Source of the DNA: Cyclobacteriaceae bacterium
GTDB lineage: Bacteria > Bacteroidota > Bacteroidia > Cytophagales > Cyclobacteriaceae
Length of the DNA stretch: 5,063 nt
NCBI GenBank assembly: GCA_019751475.1
Contig: JAIENH010000684.1
Span: 1-5,063 of the forward strand
Direction of reading: 5' to 3'
Shown here: positions 1 to 5,063 of the stretch, piece by piece
How positions within the stretch are numbered: the stretch's first letter is position 1
Layout of the letters: each line of letters begins with the position of its first letter
Notes under the pieces: model-generated
The model's input: the letters and a program-made list of their open reading frames with translations, nothing else
Databases searched by the model: none
Told to the model about the DNA's origin: nothing
Position numbers and translations under genes: made by a program

Positions 1-901
1 TTTTTGGATTAATCCTGGTTGGTCTTCATGTTCTTTTTGTTTCCGGAATAAAGTCATTGTTGACAAACAGAAAAATTGCAGTCTATTTCCTGGCCTCTTA
101 TCTGGCACTGATTTCCTTTCTAGTATTCTCCATTGTTGCAATGCATTTGGTTTTGCTACTTATACCGTAGAAAATCCTGCCTATCTTGGTGTATTACTGG
201 AAGTGGTTGTACTCTCCATTGCATTAGTTAGTCAATATCGCGATGTGCAAAGAGACCGGGCTGCGCTGCTACAAAAATTGGCCTTCCAACAAAAAGAGAT
301 GTATCAAGATTACATCGAGGGTATTGAAAAAGAGCGAAATCGCATTGCTGGAGATTTGCATGACGACATTGGCAGTAAGCTATCTCACTTACAACGAACA
401 CTCTTTCAAAATAAAGAAAGTGAACAGGCGCAGTTAATGGATGAAATCATCTGAGATGTTCGTAGTATCTCTCACGATTTAGCTCCTACGATTGCAACCG
501 TAAGCGGGCTAGTGCCCTTGGTAGAAAAGCTGATCATCACTATCAGAAAGGAAACAGGTTTGGATGTAAAGCTGTAGGTTTTTGATTTTAAAGAAGTTTT
601 AAAGCCAGCGCAAATCATTCAGTTGTACCGCATTTTACAAGAGGCTCTACACAACATTGTGAAACATGCTGAGGCAACTCAGGTAGATATTCAGTCGTTT
701 GGCCATGAGAACGAAATCAATATTACCGTTGAAGATAACGGTAAAGGGTTTGATCCTGAGAAACAAATTCGTGGATTGGGGTTGAATCAGATGAAAATCC
801 GCGCGGAAAGCTTAGGTGGTAGAATTGAGATCAATAGCCACCCCCACCGGGGAACACTGATTTTACTTCAAGTACCAACAGAGACATATACACTAGACTA
901 A
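1..901 (+). pseudogene. Broken 7TMR-DISM-like sensor histidine kinase (HisKA_3 + HATPase), 5' end outside the window
   Basis: This is the C-terminal part of a membrane sensor kinase of the NarX/DesK-like class, which would phosphorylate a response regulator. Seen: frame 3 from the window edge to a TAG at 168-170 encodes hydrophobic segments (for example IAVYFLASYLALISFLVFSI) like the seven-helix 7TMR-DISM module. From about 150 the homologous-looking reading continues in frame 2 (YLGVLLEVVVLSIALVSQYR, then a charged linker). A HisKA_3 H-box follows, EKERNRIAGDLHDDIGSKL, with the phosphoacceptor His codon at 359-361. The HATPase has its N-box (LQEALHNIVKHAEA), G1 (DNGKGFD) and G2 (GLGL) motifs intact, ending at TAA 899-901. 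Damage: a one-base loss (or two-base gain) near 140-160, and in-frame stops TGA 452-454 and TAG 575-577. Both stops could come from C-to-T changes (CGA, CAG), which is inferred. The catalytic motifs survive, so inactivation looks fairly recent. No response regulator gene is adjacent on the 3' side. Stop-codon recoding is unlikely because lysC and ndh end in TAG and nhaD in TGA. Confidence 0.85.
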
Positions 902-904
902 GAG

Positions 905-938
905 TACAAAAACTTTAGAACTAAATGAGGTTTTTGTA
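905..938 (+). terminator. AT-rich hairpin after the kinase pseudogene, possible terminator
   Basis: A perfect 9-base inverted repeat, TACAAAAAC (905-913) and GTTTTTGTA (930-938), encloses a second short one, TTTAG (914-918) and CTAAA (921-925), with a 4-base bulge at 926-929. The hairpin starts 3 bases after the kinase stop codon and its right arm carries a run of five T, so a terminator for the kinase transcript is the natural reading. The stem is almost all A-T and no separate U-tract follows, so termination strength is uncertain. The near-symmetric arms would also fit a bidirectional element or a regulator-binding site. Confidence 0.45.
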
Positions 939-957
939 TCGATCAAAGACTTATTAC

Positions 958-988
958 TTTCCTCGCAACGATAAGTGCCTTACTTTTG
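958..988 (+). promoter_or_regulatory. Bacteroidota-type promoter of lysC
   Basis: The sequence TACTTTTG (981-988) matches the Bacteroidota primary-sigma -7 consensus TAnnTTTG exactly. TTTC (958-961) matches the -33 TTTG element at three of four bases, with the usual 19-base spacer (962-980). Transcription would start around 993-996, leaving a leader of only about ten bases before ATG 1005. The element lies inside the 5' extension of the open frame (GTG 975), which argues against that earlier start codon. The consensus is established for the phylum; its use here is inferred. Confidence 0.65.
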
Positions 989-1004
989 CAACTTTAAAAA
1001 TAGC

Positions 1005-2330
1005 ATGCTGGTTGTAAAATTCGGTGGCACCTCGGTAGGCAAACCCGAGCGATTAAAGAAAATAGCGGATCTCGTGCTGGGCATGCCGGGCAAGAAAATT
1101 GTAGTGCTTTCCGCCCTGAGCGGCACTACCAATACCCTTGTTAAAATGGGGGACTTACTGTTGGCAGGAAATAAAGCCGGGGCGGAAGCTGAAACCCAAG
1201 CGCTGGAGAAACATTACCAGCAATATGCCGGTGAGCTTTTCTCATCATCTGAATACAAGGCCATCGGTCAGGATATTGTCAGTCGCTACTTCAGTCTCAT
1301 CCGTCTGTTGGCAGCCGGCACGTTTGACGACCGGAGTTATCGCGAATTGCTGGCACAAGGCGAACTGGCCTCTACGGAATTTTTCTATTACCACTTGCGT
1401 GAGCGTAAGATCGACTCCCGGTTGTTGCCTGCCCTGCACTTCATGTCCATCGATGAAAACCAGGAGCCCGAGTTAGAAAAGATAAGGCAGCGACTAAAGG
1501 CCCTCCTGCCTTCGATGGATCACTTGAACATCCTGATCACGCAGGGCTACATCTGCCGCAATCACAAAAATGAAATTGACAACCTGAAGCGCGGTGGCAG
1601 CGATTACACTGCGTCACTCATCGGGGCCGCCATCCGGGCCGAAGAGGTCCAGATCTGGACAGACATTAACGGCATGCACAACAACGATCCGCGAATAGTA
1701 AAAAAAACCATGCCGATTGCCGAGCTTACCTTTGACGAGGCCTCGGAGTTGGCCTACTTCGGAGCAAAAATTTTGCACCCATCCACCATTGTGCCGGCAC
1801 AGAAATACGGAGTGCCCGTGCGATTGAAAAACACTATGGATGAAAAAGCCTTTGGCACGCTCATCAGCGACAAAGGAACCAGCGGACAGTTTAAGGCTAT
1901 TGCAGCCAAAGACGGCATCATTGCCATCAACATCAAGTCATCGCGCATGCTGCTGGCCTACGGTTTCTTGCGCAAGGTGTTCGAAGTTTTCGAAAAGCAC
2001 CGCACACCTATCGACATGATCTCCACATCAGAGGTAGCTGTATCGGTCACCATTGATGATGCCAGTCACCTGGATGACATCAAACGCGAATTAGAAAACT
2101 TCGGAACCATTGAAGTTGACAGGAATCAAAGCATCATCTGTATCGTGGGCAACAAACTGGCAGAGAAGAAAGGCGTGCTCAGCGATGTCTTCCAGACGCT
2201 GGCCGAAGTGCCGGTGCGCATGGTCTCCTACGGGGGCAGCCACAATAATATTTCCATATTGGTAGACACGGCCCACAAAGAGAAATCACTAAAACTTCTA
2301 AACCAGGGTCTGTTTAACTTGAGGGAATAG
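1005..2330 (+). CDS. lysC: Aspartate kinase, monofunctional, AKIII/LysC-like
   Basis: The product phosphorylates L-aspartate with ATP to 4-phospho-aspartate in the cytoplasm, the committed step to lysine/diaminopimelate, threonine and methionine. The 441-residue protein has the usual length of a monofunctional enzyme with no homoserine dehydrogenase fused. Seen: the kinase domain opens with KFGGTSVG (5-12), followed by GELAST (119-124), RGGSDYTAS (196-204), WTDINGMHNNDPR (218-230) and FGAKILHP (252-259). Two ACT regulatory domains follow, at about 303-370 and 375-438. The first contains SRMLLAYGFL and DMISTSEV (337-344), closely resembling the lysine-binding segment of E. coli AKIII, so lysine feedback inhibition is likely (inferred). 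ATG 1005 is chosen because aspartokinases begin at this point (MLVVKFGG) and the -7 box lies just upstream. An in-frame GTG at 975 would add ten unlike residues. There is no Shine-Dalgarno sequence, as is usual in Bacteroidota. No other lysine-pathway gene is adjacent in the window, so it appears to be transcribed alone. Confidence 0.95.
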   Translation: MLVVKFGGTSVGKPERLKKIADLVLGMPGKKIVVLSALSGTTNTLVKMGDLLLAGNKAGAEAETQALEKHYQQYAGELFSSSEYKAIGQDIVSRYFSLIRLLAAGTFDDRSYRELLAQGELASTEFFYYHLRERKIDSRLLPALHFMSIDENQEPELEKIRQRLKALLPSMDHLNILITQGYICRNHKNEIDNLKRGGSDYTASLIGAAIRAEEVQIWTDINGMHNNDPRIVKKTMPIAELTFDEASELAYFGAKILHPSTIVPAQKYGVPVRLKNTMDEKAFGTLISDKGTSGQFKAIAAKDGIIAINIKSSRMLLAYGFLRKVFEVFEKHRTPIDMISTSEVAVSVTIDDASHLDDIKRELENFGTIEVDRNQSIICIVGNKLAEKKGVLSDVFQTLAEVPVRMVSYGGSHNNISILVDTAHKEKSLKLLNQGLFNLRE

Positions 2331-2401
2331 CGCCAAAAGCCCGATTAAAAGGGGCTGCCGTTCATCAGATTTAGGAGAATTCATCCAGAATTATCGTTTG
2401 C

Positions 2402-2424
2402 AAAACTTCCGGATAGGGTTTTTT
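2402..2424 (+). terminator. Weak terminator-like hairpin between lysC and nhaD
   Basis: AAAAC (2402-2406) pairs with GTTTT (2418-2422), and CC (2409-2410) with GG (2416-2417). This gives about seven base pairs with a two-base bulge and a five-base loop. The right arm runs into six consecutive T (2419-2424). The position, 71 bases after the lysC stop and just before the nhaD promoter, suits a lysC terminator, but the stem is AT-rich and interrupted, so this is tentative. Confidence 0.3.
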
Positions 2425-2428
2425 CGCA

Positions 2429-2436
2429 TATCTTTA
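2429..2436 (+). promoter_or_regulatory. Probable -7 box of the nhaD-ndh promoter
   Basis: TATCTTTA matches seven of eight positions of the Bacteroidota TAnnTTTG element (final G is A), 23 bases before ATG 2460. The following bases (ACTTGCGACCTT) resemble those at the lysC promoter (ACTTTTGCAACTT), so an alternative alignment centred on TACTTG (2435-2440) is possible. No good -33 TTTG sits at the standard 19-base spacing. The predicted leader is about 10-17 bases. Confidence 0.45.
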
Positions 2437-2459
2437 CTTGCGACCTTAACCTATTGTCT

Positions 2460-3746
2460 ATGGACGTAATTGTCATTCTAATCTTCGTGGTGGGCTACCT
2501 GGCCATCGCGTTGGAGCACCCCATCAAGATAAACAAAACCGCCTCCGCCCTGCTCACCGGTGTGTTGTGCTGGACGATTTACGCAATGTCTTCGCAAGAC
2601 AACGAACAGGTGGGGCATCAATTAGGCGAGCACCTGAGCCAGATTGCATCCATTTTATTTTTTCTGCTAGGCGCGATGACCATTGTGGAATTGGTGGATG
2701 CCTACCAGGGCTTTAGCCTGATCACGGACCGCATCCAAACCAAAAACCCTGTTAAACTTTTGTGGCTCGTGTGCTGGGTCACTTTTTTTCTATCAGCTAT
2801 TCTTGATAACCTGACCACGGCCATCGTGATGGTATCACTCATCCGCAAACTGATTCCCGCCAAAGACATGCGCATGTTTTTTGCCGGTATGATTGTAATT
2901 GCGGCCAATGCCGGTGGCGCTTGGACACCTATCGGTGATGTGACTACTACCATGTTGTGGATTGGCGGACAAGTGTCAACTGTCAACATCATAAAAGTAC
3001 TGTTCATACCCAGTGTACTTTGTATGCTGGTGCCGTTGCTATACCTCACCTTTACGATGAAAGGCTCGCTGGGTGAGCACCCAAATCCTGCACACGACAA
3101 TCTGGGCTACGGTCATGAAAAAGTTCGCGGCAGTTCTATCATGCTTTTTTTAGGTGTTGGTGCCCTGATTTTTGTTCCTATTTTCAAAACCATCACACAC
3201 CTACCTCCTTACATCGGCATGTTGCTCGGCCTGGGCGTGCTGTGGGTTGTATCTGAACTTATCAATCCCCACGCAGACGAAACCTTGCGGAAGCCTTACA
3301 CCGCTGCGGGCGCTTTGCAGCGAATCGATACTTCCAGTGTACTTTTCTTTTTGGGAATTTTGTTGGCTGTGGGGGCATTGGAGTCGATGACCATCCTTCA
3401 TCACTTTGCCCAATGGCTTGATCACACCGTTGGCAGCCAGTCAATCATCATTACGTTGATTGGTTTACTCTCGGCCATTGTTGACAACGTGCCGTTAGTA
3501 GCTGCCAGCATGGGTATGTATGACCTGGCCATCTATCCGATGGATCATTTTATTTGGGAATATCTCGCCTACTGTGCAGGTACGGGTGGAAGTATCCTCA
3601 TCATTGGCTCGGCAGCCGGAGTGGCTGTGATGGGCATGGAGAAAATTGACTTCATCTGGTACCTGAAGCGCATCAGCTTGATTGCCATGCTAGGCTACTT
3701 TGCCGGATGCGGAGCTTACTTGCTAATCTATCAGCTACTGCATTGA
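2460..3746 (+). CDS. nhaD: Na+/H+ antiporter, NhaD family
   Basis: The product is an inner-membrane antiporter that exports Na+ (in some relatives also Li+) in exchange for H+, serving Na+ tolerance and pH homeostasis. The 428-residue protein is hydrophobic throughout, with roughly eleven to thirteen membrane segments. It belongs to the ArsB/NhaD part of the ion-transporter superfamily. Family signatures seen: LEHPIKINKTASALLTGVL (18-36), FFLSAILDNLTTAIVMVSLI (109-128), NAGGAWTPIGDVTTTMLW (150-167) and SAIVDNVPLVAA (338-349). The paired DN motifs (D116-N117 and D342-N343), and the paired Gly-rich stretches (150-161 and 374-388), show the inverted-repeat build of the superfamily. Conserved Asp residues, including D160, are the likely ion-path residues (inferred). 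ATG 2460 is chosen over an in-frame TTG at 2454, because it is a standard codon and gives the usual start. No Shine-Dalgarno sequence is visible. ndh follows after 3 bases, so the two are almost certainly cotranscribed. Exact cation preference cannot be read from the sequence. Confidence 0.92.
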   Translation: MDVIVILIFVVGYLAIALEHPIKINKTASALLTGVLCWTIYAMSSQDNEQVGHQLGEHLSQIASILFFLLGAMTIVELVDAYQGFSLITDRIQTKNPVKLLWLVCWVTFFLSAILDNLTTAIVMVSLIRKLIPAKDMRMFFAGMIVIAANAGGAWTPIGDVTTTMLWIGGQVSTVNIIKVLFIPSVLCMLVPLLYLTFTMKGSLGEHPNPAHDNLGYGHEKVRGSSIMLFLGVGALIFVPIFKTITHLPPYIGMLLGLGVLWVVSELINPHADETLRKPYTAAGALQRIDTSSVLFFLGILLAVGALESMTILHHFAQWLDHTVGSQSIIITLIGLLSAIVDNVPLVAASMGMYDLAIYPMDHFIWEYLAYCAGTGGSILIIGSAAGVAVMGMEKIDFIWYLKRISLIAMLGYFAGCGAYLLIYQLLH

Positions 3747-3749
3747 TCA

Positions 3750-5033
3750 ATGGCCAACCATCTTCGCGTTCCTAAGTCCAACCTGCCACGGGTTGTTATT
3801 GTCGGTGGTGGATTTGGAGGACTTCGGTTAGCTAAAAAATTAGCCAAGAGAAACTTTCAGGTAGTAGTGCTTGATAAAAACAACTATCATGCTTTCCCAC
3901 CTTTATTGTATCAAGTGGCCACGGCTGGTTTGGATGCCAGTTCAATCGCCACACCGTTTCGCAAGATTTTCGAGGGGCAGAAGAATATCACCTTCCGGAT
4001 GGCCGAAGTTCTGGAAGTGCAAACCGAGAGTAATCGGGTGATCACCAACGTAGGTGATTTAGACTATCACTACCTGGTGATCGCGACAGGCTCTACTACT
4101 AATTTCTTCGGTATGCAGGATGTGCAAGCCCACAGCATGCCAATGAAATCCATTCCAGAATCGTTGGACCTCCGGAGTATGTTGCTCCAAAATTTTGAAA
4201 AGGCAGTGAATCTTGACCATCGGAGTGACGAGCAGGAGAGCCTGATTGACATGGTGGTAATCGGAGGCGGGCCAACAGGACTTGAGATGGCGGGTGCCCT
4301 GGCAGAATTGAGGAACCATGTGTTGCCGGACGACTATTCCGAAATTGATTTCGGGCAAATGGATATTTACCTGGTGGAGATGGGCTCGCGCCTGCTTCCC
4401 CCTATGAGCGAGGTGGCTTCTGCCAAAGCAAAGGAATTTCTGGAAGAAATGGGTGTGGTGGTTTGGTTAAACACCGCGTTGGTTTCTTACGATGGGTACA
4501 AGGCAGTTTTCAACAATGGAAAAACAATCTTGACCACGTGCCTCATTTACGCAGCAGGTGTGGCGGGTTGTGTTCCCTCCGGTTTTGCTCAAGAATTGAT
4601 TGTGCGTGGCAGACGCTTACCGGTCGATGCAAAACTGAGAGTAAGGGGACACAATAACATCTTTGCCATTGGAGATGTATGTGCATTTGCTCCTGTGGAG
4701 GGTAAGCCACCCTTGCCCATGGTAGCTCCGGTTGCCATACAAATGGGAAGCTACCTGGCAAACTATTTCGAGGCAGGCGCACCGGATAACTTCCCCGGTT
4801 TTTCCTACCATGACAAAGGAAGCATGGCCACCATCGGAAAACACCGTGCTGTAGTTGATATGCACCGATGGAAAACGCAAGGTGTATTTGCGTGGTTCAT
4901 CTGGATGTTTGTTCACCTGATGTCGCTCGTTGGGTTTGGAAGCCGGGTGCTGGTGTTATTAACCTGGGGCCAGAGCTACTTAAGTTCAGACAAACGCTTC
5001 CGCCTGATCATTCGACCCTTTAAAAAGAAGTAG
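3750..5033 (+). CDS. ndh: Type II NADH:quinone oxidoreductase (NDH-2)
   Basis: The product is a single-subunit FAD enzyme that passes electrons from NADH to the quinone pool at the cytoplasmic face of the inner membrane without pumping ions. Its 427 residues match the usual length of about 400-450. Seen: the FAD-binding GGGFGG (19-24), with an acidic residue ending the second strand (D42, then NYHAFPPLLYQVA as in the family). ATG (112-114) precedes the second Rossmann fold, VVIGGGPTGLEMAG (169-182), whose strand ends at E210, which suits NADH rather than NADPH. AAGVAG (268-273) and the second FAD motif IFAIGDV (304-310) follow. The quinone-site motif usually written AQxAxQ reads APVAIQ (326-331). 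The C-terminus has a hydrophobic stretch (about 378-405) and a basic tail, which should anchor it to the membrane. It starts 3 bases after nhaD stops, with no Shine-Dalgarno sequence, consistent with translation coupled to nhaD. It could be a related quinone-linked flavoprotein, but the motif set favours NDH-2. Confidence 0.93.
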   Translation: MANHLRVPKSNLPRVVIVGGGFGGLRLAKKLAKRNFQVVVLDKNNYHAFPPLLYQVATAGLDASSIATPFRKIFEGQKNITFRMAEVLEVQTESNRVITNVGDLDYHYLVIATGSTTNFFGMQDVQAHSMPMKSIPESLDLRSMLLQNFEKAVNLDHRSDEQESLIDMVVIGGGPTGLEMAGALAELRNHVLPDDYSEIDFGQMDIYLVEMGSRLLPPMSEVASAKAKEFLEEMGVVVWLNTALVSYDGYKAVFNNGKTILTTCLIYAAGVAGCVPSGFAQELIVRGRRLPVDAKLRVRGHNNIFAIGDVCAFAPVEGKPPLPMVAPVAIQMGSYLANYFEAGAPDNFPGFSYHDKGSMATIGKHRAVVDMHRWKTQGVFAWFIWMFVHLMSLVGFGSRVLVLLTWGQSYLSSDKRFRLIIRPFKKK

Positions 5034-5063
5034 ATAATTCAGGTTACAATAGAAATATCGATA

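Noticed and set aside
452..577. Stop-codon recoding (selenocysteine or an altered genetic code) in the kinase
   Set aside because: Both TGA and TAG occur, the same codons end the neighbouring genes normally, and the gene also has a frameshift, so decay is the simpler explanation.
623..901. A free-standing ATPase-only protein starting at TTG 623
   Set aside because: It is the in-frame remainder of the kinase after the TAG at 575. The TTG codon encodes an internal Leu of the family sequence and has no start signals, so it is treated as part of the pseudogene.
975..1004. GTG start for lysC giving ten extra residues
   Set aside because: The extension overlaps the -7 promoter box and does not resemble aspartokinase N-termini, which begin at the KFGGTS strand.
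2338..2356. AGCCC/GGGCT hairpin just after lysC
   Set aside because: The stem is only five base pairs with a nine-base loop and no T-run follows, so it is not a convincing terminator.
2361..2389. Near-direct repeat TTCATCAGA / TTCATCCAGA
   Set aside because: It is short, imperfect and present only twice, which is expected by chance in AT-leaning intergenic DNA.
2702..3100. Reverse-strand open frame of 132 codons opposite nhaD
   Set aside because: It lies entirely opposite a strongly supported gene, shows no recognisable domain or promoter, and is explained by nhaD codon bias.
4059..4916. Reverse-strand open frames opposite ndh
   Set aside because: They overlap each other and the ndh coding sequence and have no family resemblance, so they are antisense shadows.

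Overview
The window looks like chromosomal DNA of a Bacteroidota bacterium, probably of the Cytophagia/Cytophagales type. The reasons are the TAnnTTTG-type promoter elements just upstream of lysC and nhaD, the lack of Shine-Dalgarno sequences at all three start codons, and protein sequences typical of that phylum (an AKIII-like aspartokinase with NLKRGGSDYTAS, an NhaD antiporter and a membrane-anchored NDH-2). The lineage is inferred from these features, not from a search. Everything recognisable lies on the + strand.

Region 1 (1-901) is the 3' part of a sensor histidine kinase gene that is broken. A membrane region resembling 7TMR-DISM is read in frame 3 up to about position 140-160. The rest (last membrane segment, linker, HisKA_3-type phosphoacceptor domain, HATPase) is read in frame 2, with in-frame stops TGA at 452-454 and TAG at 575-577. 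It is best called a pseudogene. It is visibly more AT-rich than the genes that follow. An AT-rich hairpin (905-938) lies directly after its stop codon.

Region 2 (about 958-2330) is a monocistronic-looking lysC with a good Bacteroidota promoter and an extremely short leader. The first annotatable codon in the open frame (GTG at 975) lies upstream of the promoter's -7 box, so ATG 1005 is the better start. LysC makes aspartyl phosphate, the first step of lysine/DAP, threonine and methionine synthesis.

Region 3 (about 2400-5033) is a two-gene operon. It has a weak terminator-like hairpin, a probable promoter, nhaD (Na+/H+ antiporter), and after 3 bases ndh (non-proton-pumping NADH:quinone oxidoreductase). 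Both products act at the inner membrane. One feeds electrons into the quinone pool without pumping and the other exchanges Na+ for H+, so they touch the same ion and redox economy, but a functional link is only inferred. The last 30 bases (5034-5063) hold nothing I recognise. No gap between genes exceeds 300 bases.

I saw no mobile element, CRISPR array, tRNA/rRNA, or clearly new system. The points most worth checking are the decaying kinase and the tight nhaD-ndh pairing.
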